NCBI GenBank assembly: GCA_023442085.1
Contig: JAEZMT010000012.1
Location: 1-12,443, forward strand
Source: Pseudomonadota bacterium
GTDB lineage: Bacteria > Pseudomonadota > Alphaproteobacteria > Rhizobiales > Xanthobacteraceae
DNA: 12,443 nucleotides
Reading direction: 5' to 3'
Shown here: one piece after another, positions 6,164-12,443 of the stretch
Layout: each line of letters opens with the position of its first letter
Numbering within the stretch: position 1 is the stretch's first letter
Program-made: the position numbers and the translations under genes
The notes under the pieces: generated by a model
What the model was told of the DNA's origin: nothing
Database searches by the model: none
The model's input: the letters and a program-made list of their open reading frames with translations, nothing else

Positions 6164-7144
6164 ATGGCCGAACTGTCCCTCAGCGTCGAACGCTTCCCTA
6201 TCGCCGGAACCTTCACCATTGCTCGCGGCTCCAAGACCGAGGCGGTGGTGGTCGAGGCGCGCATCTCCTCGGGCGGCATCACCGGAAGGGGCGAATGCGT
6301 GCCCTATGCCCGCTATGGCGAAACGGTGGAGGGCGTCCTCGCCGCCATCGAATCCCTGAGGACGGATCTCGCGTCGGGCCTGAGCCGCGAGGCACTCCAG
6401 CACCGTCTTCCCGCAGGCGCGGCTCGCAATGCCGTCGACTGCGCCCTATGGGATCTTGAGGCGAAATCCTCCGGCATGGGCTGCGCCGAGCTTGCCGGCC
6501 TGCCAGCCCTGCGACCGGTAGTCACGGCCTATACGCTGAGCCTGGACACGCCCGAGGCCATGGCCCGCGCAGCGGCCGCCGCGACAGACCGCCCCCTGCT
6601 CAAGCTCAAGCTCGGCGCGCCCGGCGACCGTGAACGCTTGGCGGCCGTGCGAGAGGCGGCGCCTGACAAGCGGCTCATCGTCGATGCCAATGAAGGCTGG
6701 AAGGCCGCCGACCTGCCCGGCTTGCTGGATGCCTGCGCCGCCGTGCGGGTCGAACTCGTCGAGCAGCCGCTGCCCGCGGATGACGACCGCCGCCTCGCCC
6801 GGATCGATCGGCCGGTCCCCGTCTGCGCCGACGAGAGCGTTCACGACCGGGCCGGGCTCGCGGATCTGCGGACGCGCTACGACGCCATCAATGTGAAGCT
6901 GGACAAGGCGGGCGGCCTCACCGAGGCGCTGGCCTTGGCCGAGGTGGCGCATGGCCTCGGCTTTGGTGTCATGGTGGGGTGCATGCTGGCGTCTTCGCTG
7001 GCCATGGCCCCTGCCCTGCTGGTGGCCCAGCGGGCGAAATGGGTGGACCTCGACGGGCCGCTTCTGCTCGCCCACGACCGCCTGCCGGGGCTGCGCTACG
7101 AGGGTGCCGTCGTCTCCCCGCCCGAACCGCTGCTGTGGGGCTGA
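6164..7144 (+). CDS. Dipeptide epimerase (L-Ala-D/L-Glu epimerase type)
   Basis: A 326-residue enolase-superfamily enzyme of the muconate-lactonizing subgroup. The catalytic KxK is K147-L-K149 (in LLKLKLG), metal ligands are D174 (VDAN), E200 (ELVEQP) and D223 (CADES), and the opposing base is K245 (INVKLDKAGG). The DxD motif at 295-297 (WVDLDGP) is the dipeptide amino-group binding signature that separates these epimerases from other MLE-group enzymes. It would interconvert L-Ala-D-Glu and L-Ala-L-Glu in the cytoplasm, feeding recycled murein peptides into peptidase breakdown, as YcjG does in E. coli. Related dipeptides cannot be excluded. The ATG at 6164 gives the standard N-terminus but has no Shine-Dalgarno sequence. 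No murein-recycling gene is adjacent. Its last 49 bases overlap the convergent MFS gene. Confidence 0.92.
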   Translation: MAELSLSVERFPIAGTFTIARGSKTEAVVVEARISSGGITGRGECVPYARYGETVEGVLAAIESLRTDLASGLSREALQHRLPAGAARNAVDCALWDLEAKSSGMGCAELAGLPALRPVVTAYTLSLDTPEAMARAAAAATDRPLLKLKLGAPGDRERLAAVREAAPDKRLIVDANEGWKAADLPGLLDACAAVRVELVEQPLPADDDRRLARIDRPVPVCADESVHDRAGLADLRTRYDAINVKLDKAGGLTEALALAEVAHGLGFGVMVGCMLASSLAMAPALLVAQRAKWVDLDGPLLLAHDRLPGLRYEGAVVSPPEPLLWG

Positions 7145-8298
7145 AGCCGCGCGGCGGCGAGGGCCAAGCCCGCCCCCGCGAGCCCGAGCGCGCAGCCGGC
7201 GAGATAGGCCAGCGGGCCGAACGCCGCCCAGAGCGGTCCCGCGGCCACGTTCGCCGCCGATGACATGAGGCTCGAGGTCCAGGCCGCGGTGGTCTGCCCC
7301 GTGCCGGAGCGATGCTCGCTCACCCCGCGCGCCACGAGTTCCACCATGGCGAGGTAAGTCGCGGCGAAGGTCAGGGCGTGGAGCAGTTGCAGGGGCAGCA
7401 GCACGGCCAGCGGCGGATCGCTCGCCATTCCCGCGAAGCGCAGCACCGCCCCCGCGCCGCCGATGGCGATCATGCCATAGGCACCGACGCGACCGAGCAG
7501 CGGACGGCCGAAGCGGAACAGCACCATCTCGGCCGCAACACCCACAGCCCAGAGCACGCCGACGACCGACAGCGAGATGCCTTCCGAGCGCCAGTGGACA
7601 GTGGCGAAGAGGTAGAGCACCGCGTGGCTCGCCTGCACGAGTCCGGCGGCGACGATGCCGGCCAGGAAGCCGAGCCGCGCGCGCCGCCCCACGAGCGGAG
7701 AGGGCTTGGCTTCCGCGCGCGGCAGTTCCGGCAATGCGAAGGTGGCGAGCACATAAGTGACGTGCCCGGCGATCATCAGCAGCACGACCGAATCCGCGCC
7801 CAGCGCGCCAATGATCACGCCGCCGGCGAGATTTGCGGCGAGGAAGCTCGCCGAGCCCCATTGCCGCGCCCGCCCATATTCCGCCCGTCCCGCCCGGGCG
7901 AGGCGCGAGGTGTAGGAATCGAGCAGCGAAAATCCGGGAAACCAGACCGCCGACATGACGCCGAGAATCAGGAGAATGGCCGGCAGGCCGGACGTGAAGG
8001 CCAGGAGCGCCATGGCCGCAACCGTGGCCATGCCCAAGAGGGTCAGCAGCGCCCTAGGCCGCCCCAGCCGGTCGGAGAGCAGGCCGAGAAGCGGCGTTGC
8101 GGCAAGACGGCTCAGCATGGGCACGGCGAGGACGAGGCCGATGGCCTCCGGCCCCAGTCCGCGCGCCTGCAGCCACAAAGGAAGATAGGGCTGGAAGATG
8201 CCCAGGGCGACGAACAAGGCGCCGTAGGTCGCGCCAAGCCTCAGCGCGAGCGAACGCGGTGATAACGACCCCTGCCCAGTCTCCCTCCTGCCTGCCAC
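7096..8298 (-). CDS. MFS transporter, 12-helix, substrate unknown
   Basis: A 400-residue major facilitator superfamily protein with about ten to twelve hydrophobic segments. The MFS motif A loop is present between helices 2 and 3 (GLLSDRLGR, about 72-80). The N-terminal ATYGALFVALGIFQPYLPLW stretch is typical of the MFS_1-like/HcaT-LacY branch; substrate cannot be deduced. It is the last gene of a leftward operon. The only near start is a GTG at 8298, 6 bases after the dehydratase stop, with no Shine-Dalgarno sequence; an AGGAGG-like run lies just inside the gene but has no suitable start codon after it, so the start is uncertain. The last 15 codons plus stop, a polar tail beyond the final helix, overlap the end of the convergent epimerase gene. 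Coupling to the dehydratase hints at amino-acid or keto-acid transport. Confidence 0.87.
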   Translation of the reverse strand: MAGRRETGQGSLSPRSLALRLGATYGALFVALGIFQPYLPLWLQARGLGPEAIGLVLAVPMLSRLAATPLLGLLSDRLGRPRALLTLLGMATVAAMALLAFTSGLPAILLILGVMSAVWFPGFSLLDSYTSRLARAGRAEYGRARQWGSASFLAANLAGGVIIGALGADSVVLLMIAGHVTYVLATFALPELPRAEAKPSPLVGRRARLGFLAGIVAAGLVQASHAVLYLFATVHWRSEGISLSVVGVLWAVGVAAEMVLFRFGRPLLGRVGAYGMIAIGGAGAVLRFAGMASDPPLAVLLPLQLLHALTFAATYLAMVELVARGVSEHRSGTGQTTAAWTSSLMSSAANVAAGPLWAAFGPLAYLAGCALGLAGAGLALAAARLQPHSSGSGGETTAPS

Positions 8299-8304
8299 GA
8301 TGCG

Positions 8305-9306
8305 TCAGGCGGCAGCGAGGCAGCGGGCGAAGGTCTCCGCATCCACATTGCCGCCGGAGAGCACGATGACCGCCGTGCCGCCGGTGATGCCGAGGCGCCC
8401 CTCCAGCAGGCTCGCCAGCGCCACGGCGCCGCCCGGCTCCACCACGAGCTTGAGCTCGCGGAAGGCATATTCCACCGCCCGCGCCACTTCGGCATCGGTC
8501 ACCGCCGCCGCCTCGCCAACAATGCGGCGGGTGATCTCGAAGGTGATGGCACCGGGCGTCGGGGCCAGCAGTGCGTCGCAGAAGGAGCCGTCCGGCTGGG
8601 CATTGCGCTCGCGCACGCCGGAGCGGAAGGAGCGGGCGTGGTCGTCGAAACCGGCCGGCTCGCAGACCACCACCCGCGCCTGCGGTGCGACGCGCTTCAC
8701 GGCCAGCGCGATGCCCGCCACCAAGCCGCCGCCGGAGGCGTTGGCGGCGACCAGATCGGGCACGCGGCCGAGCGCGGCGAGATCCTGGACGATCTCCAGA
8801 CCCACCGTGCCCTGCCCGGCGATGATGTGGGGATCGTCATAGGGCGGCACCATGATGGCTCCGCGCTCGGCGGCGATGGCGCGGGCGATGGCGTCGCGAT
8901 CTTCCGTGCGCCGGTCGTAGCCAACCACGTCCGCGCCAAGCGCGCGGGTGCGGTCGCGCTTCAGCGCCGGGGCGTCGTGGGGCATGACGATGACGGCCGG
9001 CATGCCGAGAATCTTCGCCGCAGCGGCGACGCCCTGCGCGTGGTTGCCGGAGGAGCAGGCCACGACGCCGGCGGCGCGCGCCCTTTCCGGAATCTGCACC
9101 ATGCGATTGAAGGCGCCGCGGAATTTGAAGGAACCCGTGCGCTGCAGCGTTTCGGGCTTCAGGAAGACATCCGCGCCGGTGCGCTCGCTCAGCACCGGCG
9201 AGAACACCAGCGGCGTGCGGACGGCGAAGCCGAGGATCCGCCCGGCTGCGGCATCGATATCTTCGGCGGTGGGAAGCGGGGCGGGCTGAATCTCGGAGGC
9301 GCTCAT
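8305..9306 (-). CDS. Threonine/serine dehydratase-like PLP enzyme (no ACT domain)
   Basis: A 333-residue fold-type II PLP enzyme of the threonine dehydratase/serine racemase group. The Schiff-base lysine is K61 in GSFKFRGAFN, the substrate loop is SSGNH (85-89), the phosphate-binding glycine loop is SGGGL (191-195), and SGGN (317-320) contacts the pyridine ring. It ends without the ACT regulatory domain of biosynthetic IlvA, so it is closer to catabolic TdcB-type enzymes, which turn threonine or serine into a 2-oxo acid and ammonia in the cytoplasm. A serine or hydroxyaspartate-type activity is also possible. The glycine loop is preceded by ANA, where many relatives have P-x-G. Its ATG overlaps the glycosyltransferase TGA by 4 bases (ATGA), so translation is coupled. 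The MFS gene follows 6 bases after its stop. Confidence 0.88.
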   Translation of the reverse strand: MSASEIQPAPLPTAEDIDAAAGRILGFAVRTPLVFSPVLSERTGADVFLKPETLQRTGSFKFRGAFNRMVQIPERARAAGVVACSSGNHAQGVAAAAKILGMPAVIVMPHDAPALKRDRTRALGADVVGYDRRTEDRDAIARAIAAERGAIMVPPYDDPHIIAGQGTVGLEIVQDLAALGRVPDLVAANASGGGLVAGIALAVKRVAPQARVVVCEPAGFDDHARSFRSGVRERNAQPDGSFCDALLAPTPGAITFEITRRIVGEAAAVTDAEVARAVEYAFRELKLVVEPGGAVALASLLEGRLGITGGTAVIVLSGGNVDAETFARCLAAA

Positions 9307-10370
9307 GCGCCGGAAGCTACCCGACGCCGCCGCCGAAGGCGATAGCGCCGCGCGATGGGCCCGATGTCATGGGCAATCAGCACGTTGTCGAGGAACTGGC
9401 GGGCGCTCTCCCGCCATGTGTAGCGCAGTGCGAAGCGGCGGGCGGCAGCGGGCGACAGTTCCAGCGCCTTGAGGCAGGCGGTGCGCAAATCCTCGTCGAG
9501 GATGCCCACGGTTTCCGTAGCGTCCGCCAGCACATCGGTCGGCCCGGTGACCGGATAGGCAGCCACAGGCAGGCCGCTCGCCAGCGCCTCCAGCAGAACG
9601 ATGCCGAAGGTGTCGGTACGGCTCGGGAAGCAGAACACGTCGCAAGCGGAGTAGACCTGCGCCAGATCCTCGCCTTCCTTGGCACCGAGGAAATGCACGG
9701 CGGGAAAGCGTTCCTTCAGGCTCGCGAGGGCTGGCCCATTTCCCACCACCACCTTGGAGCCGGGCAGGTCGAGATTGAGGAACGCCTCGATGTTCTTCTC
9801 CACCGCCACGCGGCCGACGAAGAGATAGACCGGGCGCGGCAGGTTCAGCGTAGCCTCGGGGCGCGGGCGAAACAGGTCCGCATCCACTCCGCGCGACCAC
9901 CGCATCAACCGCTTGAACCCGCGCGCCTCAAGGTCCCGCTCCAGCGTGGCGGTGGAGACCATCACGCCGCCGCCGGCATTATGGAAGGAGCGCAGCCACG
10001 CATAGGTCAGCCGCTCCGGGACCGGAGCGCGGGCGGCCAGATATTCCGGAAACTTGGTGTGGTACGAGGTGGTGAAGGTGCGGCGCGAGGCGATGCAGGC
10101 CCGGCGCACCAGAATGCCGATCGGCCCTTCGGTGGCGATATGCACGAAGTCCGGCTGCAGGGCCTCGATGCGCCGCATGATCATGCGCGGCGTCGCGAGG
10201 GCAAGCCTGATCTCGTTGTAGGTGGGCAACGGAACGGTACGGAAGCCCTGCGGGGTCAGAAACTGCATGTCCGCGCCGAGGCCCTCGGCCTCGCGGGCGG
10301 TATGCTCCAGCGATCGCACCACGCCATTGATCTGGGGATGCCACGCGTCGGTGGCGACAAGAACCCGCAT
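9303..10370 (-). CDS. GT4 family glycosyltransferase (possible Agt-type glycolipid synthase)
   Basis: A 355-residue GT-B fold, family 4 glycosyltransferase. The N-terminal domain begins MRVLVATDAWHPQINGVV, the usual start of the alpha-mannosyltransferase-like group (nucleotide-sugar users acting on lipids). The C-terminal domain carries FVGRVAVEKN (184-193), with R187 and K192 for sugar-nucleotide phosphate binding, and the acceptor/donor motif SRTDTFGIVLLEALASG. In that motif the usual E-x7-E appears as D253-x7-E261, a common variant. The tail is strongly basic (RRYRLRRRRR), fitting peripheral membrane binding. The start overlaps the upstream phosphoesterase stop by one base (TGATG), so the two are tightly coupled. 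Such pairing matches plcP-agt units, in which Agt glycosylates diacylglycerol; substrate here is inferred from context only. Confidence 0.88.
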   Translation of the reverse strand: MRVLVATDAWHPQINGVVRSLEHTAREAEGLGADMQFLTPQGFRTVPLPTYNEIRLALATPRMIMRRIEALQPDFVHIATEGPIGILVRRACIASRRTFTTSYHTKFPEYLAARAPVPERLTYAWLRSFHNAGGGVMVSTATLERDLEARGFKRLMRWSRGVDADLFRPRPEATLNLPRPVYLFVGRVAVEKNIEAFLNLDLPGSKVVVGNGPALASLKERFPAVHFLGAKEGEDLAQVYSACDVFCFPSRTDTFGIVLLEALASGLPVAAYPVTGPTDVLADATETVGILDEDLRTACLKALELSPAAARRFALRYTWRESARQFLDNVLIAHDIGPIARRYRLRRRRRVASGA

Positions 10371-11224
10371 CAGGCCGCCGCGCGCGCCCCCTCCACCACC
10401 TCGCCCTCCTGGGCCGGGCTCTTCTTCTCGACCTTGCGGGTCCAGGAGATGATCTCGAGGCGTCCGTCCTCATGCTCGGCGACGGCGGTGCAGCTCTCCA
10501 CCCAGTCGCCGCAGTTCACGTAGCGGACGCCGAACTGGTCGTGGATCACGGCGTGATGGATATGGCCGCAGATGACCCCGTCTACCTCCGAGCGCTTGGC
10601 CTCGTCGGCGACCGCCTCCTCGAACTTGCCGATATAATTGACGGCGTTCTTCACCTTCAGCTTGGCCCACTGGCTGAGCGACCAATAGGTGAGGCCAAGA
10701 CGGCGGCGGATCTTGTTGACGTAGGTGTTGATGGTGAGCGCGGCGGAGTAGGCCCAGTCGCCCAGGAACGCCAGCCAGCGGGCATGGCGCACCACCACGT
10801 CGAAAATGTCGCCGTGGATGACGAGATAGCGCTTGCCGTCCGCCGCCTCGTGGATCGCGCGCTCCACCACCTCGATGCCGCCGAAGTGGGTGCCGTAATA
10901 GTCCCGCAGGAATTCGTCGTGGTTGCCGGGCAGATAGACCATGCGCGCGCCCTTGCGGCCCTTGCGCAACAGCTTCTGCACCACGTCGTTGTGCTTCTGC
11001 GGCCAGTACCAATTCGCCTTCAGCCGCCAGCCATCGACGATGTCGCCGACGAGATAGACGGTATCTGCATCATTGTACTTGAGGAAGTCGAGGAGCAGTT
11101 CGGCCTGGCACCCCTTGGTGCCGAGATGAACGTCCGAGATGAAGAGGGCGCGAAAGCGGCGCGTTTCAGGACTGTCGCTCACGCCCGATACCTCCACCTT
11201 CCCGCGGCCCGACGGCGGAGCCAT
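10370..11224 (-). CDS. Metallophosphoesterase of the PlcP/LpxH-like group
   Basis: A 284-residue calcineurin-like phosphoesterase. All metal-binding motifs are present: DVH (D31, H33), GDIVD (60-64), GNHDE (100-104), HGD (137-139) and GHIHH (220-224), then NCGDWVES. Automatic annotation would call it UDP-2,3-diacylglucosamine diphosphatase (LpxH-like). However, alphaproteobacteria generally use LpxI for that step, and phosphate-starvation phospholipase C PlcP belongs to this same group. Its direct coupling to a GT4 gene favours a PlcP-like role, releasing diacylglycerol from phospholipids. It is the first gene of a four-gene operon. The ATG at 11224 has GGAG 5 bases upstream; an internal GTG at 11182, preceded by GGAGG 8 bases upstream, would give 270 residues and also keeps the whole domain. 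The call as metallophosphoesterase is firm; the substrate is not. Confidence 0.9.
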   Translation of the reverse strand: MAPPSGRGKVEVSGVSDSPETRRFRALFISDVHLGTKGCQAELLLDFLKYNDADTVYLVGDIVDGWRLKANWYWPQKHNDVVQKLLRKGRKGARMVYLPGNHDEFLRDYYGTHFGGIEVVERAIHEAADGKRYLVIHGDIFDVVVRHARWLAFLGDWAYSAALTINTYVNKIRRRLGLTYWSLSQWAKLKVKNAVNYIGKFEEAVADEAKRSEVDGVICGHIHHAVIHDQFGVRYVNCGDWVESCTAVAEHEDGRLEIISWTRKVEKKSPAQEGEVVEGARAAA

Positions 11225-11242
11225 GACGGCTCCAACCCGCTA

Positions 11243-11273
11243 GGGGCGCATCGTGGCACCCATATGGCGCCCC
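11243..11273. other. 7-base stem-loop in the phosphoesterase leader
   Basis: GGGGCGC (11243-11249) and GCGCCCC (11267-11273) are perfect complements around a 17-base loop that itself contains a short TGG/CCA pairing. The structure lies 18 bases upstream of the leftward ATG at 11224, so it would be in the mRNA leader close to the ribosome-binding site. It could modulate translation, act as an operator, or be chance. Confidence 0.35.
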
Positions 11274-11335
11274 GTTCGAGATCGCCGGCGGGCTTGCCGG
11301 ATGGCCTTCCCCAAGGTCCGGCACGCTTGCCTTGC

Positions 11336-11370
11336 ACGCTCCGGACTTAGCCGGAGTCGTGTATCCCTTT
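11336..11370 (+). terminator. Terminator-like hairpin with short T-run, + strand
   Basis: CTCCGG (11339-11344) pairs with CCGGAG (11351-11356) around ACTTAG. The stem extends by ACG/CGT with one bulged T, and CCCTTTT follows at 11364-11370. On the + strand this resembles a weak rho-independent terminator, but no + strand gene lies upstream of it within 4 kb. It may end an antisense or small RNA, or be only a structured part of the divergent promoter region. Confidence 0.25.
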
Positions 11371-11754
11371 TATGACGCCGGCCCTTGAATTGAAAGGCTG
11401 CCTGCCCAATCAAACATCTTGCACAGATTAGATGCAGGTCCCGCGCGCGCAGGGAAGACGGCTAATAGTCGAAGGTCAAACGCGATCAAGTCGTTCCCAC
11501 CCCCTCCGAAGGCGGCAACCTGTCGAATCGCGCTGGTTCATCTCTGCCCGCCGCCGCCTGTGAGGAGTGATCGGCCGCGGCATATTGGCCGTGGAGGCAG
11601 CCGGATGTGCCGACATCGCAAGCGCAAGCCGCCCGATCCCCAAAGGCGAAAAATGTGCCCGGTGCCATTGACCTGAGCCCAAGTCCGCGCGAGCGTGCGC
11701 CGCCCTGGACGGAGCGGCCGTTCGCCACGCGCCGCCCGCACAAGAACAACGCCA

Positions 11755-11760
11755 TATAAT
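11755..11760 (+). promoter_or_regulatory. Perfect TATAAT -10 box before the FAH gene
   Basis: TATAAT lies 19 bases upstream of the ATG at 11780. No -35 match is found 15 to 19 bases further upstream, and no extended TG motif precedes it. If used, transcription would start near 11767, giving a leader of about 13 bases that begins right at the Shine-Dalgarno sequence. An activator-dependent promoter or a chance match are both possible. Confidence 0.3.
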
Positions 11761-11766
11761 TCGATC

Positions 11767-11771
11767 AGGAG
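11767..11771 (+). promoter_or_regulatory. Shine-Dalgarno AGGAG for the FAH gene
   Basis: AGGAG sits 8 bases before the ATG at 11780. It is among the clearest ribosome-binding sites in the window and fixes the start of the gene that runs off the right edge. Confidence 0.7.
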
Positions 11772-11779
11772 TTTCCCCG

Positions 11780-12443
11780 ATGAAGCTGGTCCGCTTCGGC
11801 GATTTTGGACAAGAGAAGCCGGGTCTAATCGATTCAACCGGCAAGGTGCGGGACCTGTCCGGCGTCATCGCGGATCTCAACGGCGAAACTCTCGCCCCCG
11901 AGAGCCTGAAGAAGATTGCCGCGCTCGACCCCGCTGCCCTGCCGCTCGCGCCCGAGGGGGCGCGCCTGGGCTCCTGCGTCGCCCGCCCCGGCAATTTCGT
12001 CGCGGTCGGCCTCAATTTCGCGGATCACGCGGCCGAGACCAACAATCCCATTCCCGAGGAGCCGGTGCTCTTCAACAAGGCGCCGAACTGCATCGTCGGC
12101 CCCAATGACGACGTGATGATTCCGAAGGGCTCGCTGAAGCTCGACTGGGAGGTGGAGTTCGCCTTCGTCATCGGCAAGCGCGCCCGCTACGTGGAGGAGG
12201 AGGACGCCCTCGATCACGTCGCCGGCTATTGCATCTGCAACGATGTCTCCGAGCGCCATTTCCAGATCGAGCGCTCCGGGCAGTGGATGAAGGGCAAGGG
12301 CTGCGAGACCTTCGGACCGCTCGGTCCGTGGCTCGTCACCACCGACGAGATCGCCGATACCTCCACCCTCGCCATGTGGCTGGAAGTGAACGGCGAGCGC
12401 GTGCAGAACGGCTCCATGAAGACCATGATCTTCCGCATCCCGT
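11780..12443 (+). CDS. Fumarylacetoacetate hydrolase family protein, 3' end outside the window
   Basis: The frame is open from ATG 11780 to the window end, giving 221 residues, about three quarters of the usual 280. After an N-terminal domain (residues 1-70), the FAH catalytic fold begins at about ARPGNFVAVGLNFADHAAE. The metal site shows the E-x-E pair in LDWEVEFAFVIG and the aspartate in CNDVSERHFQ, and QWMKGKGCETFGPLGPWLV is the substrate-loop region. These stretches are typical of the group often annotated as ureidoglycolate lyase, 2,4-diketo-3-deoxy-L-fuconate or rhamnonate hydrolase, or hydroxyheptadienedioate isomerase. All cleave or isomerise 2-oxo acids in catabolic pathways. The exact substrate cannot be read from sequence, and the genes that would settle it lie to the right, outside the window. 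No stop, frameshift or missing ligand is seen. Confidence 0.9.
   Translation, partial: MKLVRFGDFGQEKPGLIDSTGKVRDLSGVIADLNGETLAPESLKKIAALDPAALPLAPEGARLGSCVARPGNFVAVGLNFADHAAETNNPIPEEPVLFNKAPNCIVGPNDDVMIPKGSLKLDWEVEFAFVIGKRARYVEEEDALDHVAGYCICNDVSERHFQIERSGQWMKGKGCETFGPLGPWLVTTDEIADTSTLAMWLEVNGERVQNGSMKTMIFRIP

Larger units (their letters stand above)
11225..11779. other. Divergent region without a recognisable gene
   Basis: These 555 bases separate the leftward phosphoesterase operon from the rightward FAH-family gene. I find no protein I recognise: open frames here are short, rich in R, P and S, and look like GC-rich noise. The part at 11360-11480 is more AT-rich and is the likeliest promoter zone for the leftward operon; it includes a degenerate Pho-box-like run at 11361-11378 (minus strand, 11 of 18 bases by hand count). 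Stem-loops are noted separately. The near-repeat GGCCGCGG/GGCCGTGG (11573-11580, 11587-11594) and a CGGCC/GGCCG stem (11572-11591) have no evident function. Confidence 0.5.

Noticed and set aside
6446..7861. 471-codon minus-strand open frame opposite the epimerase and in another frame of the MFS gene
   Set aside because: Low-complexity R/A/G-rich translation, no recognisable motif, and it conflicts with two well-supported genes.
9369..10523. 384-codon + strand open frame opposite the glycosyltransferase
   Set aside because: Shadow of the GT4 gene; H/R/Q-rich translation without motifs.
11372..11431. 19-codon + strand mini-ORF starting in the T-run
   Set aside because: No Shine-Dalgarno sequence, no link to a downstream gene, and short frames like this occur by chance.
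11419..11676. 85-codon + strand frame in the divergent region
   Set aside because: No ribosome-binding site, arginine/proline-rich translation and no recognisable family; nothing distinguishes it from noise.
11476..12015. 179-codon minus-strand frame overlapping the start of the FAH gene
   Set aside because: It conflicts with the FAH gene, which has a clear Shine-Dalgarno sequence and domain; the translation is low complexity.

Overview
The window looks like ordinary chromosome of a high-GC alphaproteobacterium. The gene content (an MlaE-type permease with a fused STAS domain, a PlcP/LpxH-type metallophosphoesterase next to a GT4 glycosyltransferase, a SixA/YcjX pair and a dipeptide epimerase) suggests the Hyphomicrobiales, perhaps near Xanthobacteraceae. 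That placement is inference from gene families and codon use; no rRNA or marker gene is present. There are no insertion sequences, CRISPR arrays, tRNAs or phage genes.

Layout, left to right. (1) Positions 1-239 are mostly non-coding, with a possible leftward gene start cut by the window edge and a short operator-like palindrome. (2) sixA and ycjX (240-2230, +) form a two-gene unit with a 2-base gap. (3) A four-gene leftward operon (5914 down to 2265) encodes an MCE-type lipid ABC transporter: STAS-MlaE permease, MlaF-type ATPase, MlaD substrate-binding protein and a PqiC-like outer-membrane lipoprotein. (4) A dipeptide epimerase (6164-7144, +) starts just after a perfect AT-rich palindrome and overlaps the end of the next leftward gene by 49 bases. 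(5) A second leftward operon (11224 down to 7096) encodes a metallophosphoesterase, a GT4 glycosyltransferase, a threonine dehydratase-like PLP enzyme and an MFS transporter, with stop/start overlaps or gaps of 6 bases or less. (6) A divergent, apparently gene-free stretch of 555 bases follows. (7) A fumarylacetoacetate hydrolase family gene (11780 onward, +) runs off the right edge.

Functional theme: two units concern the cell envelope. The Mla-like operon would move phospholipids between inner and outer membranes. The phosphoesterase/glycosyltransferase pair resembles PlcP-Agt, which replaces phospholipids with glycolipids in phosphate-starved alphaproteobacteria; its usual automatic name, UDP-2,3-diacylglucosamine diphosphatase, may be wrong here. 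The epimerase probably recycles murein peptides. The PLP enzyme and MFS exporter or importer are amino-acid related and seem to be co-transcribed with the lipid pair for no obvious reason.

Nothing is clearly a new biological system. The items most worth checking are the PlcP-Agt-like operon with its attached amino-acid genes, the palindrome at the epimerase start, and the absence of ycjF after ycjX.
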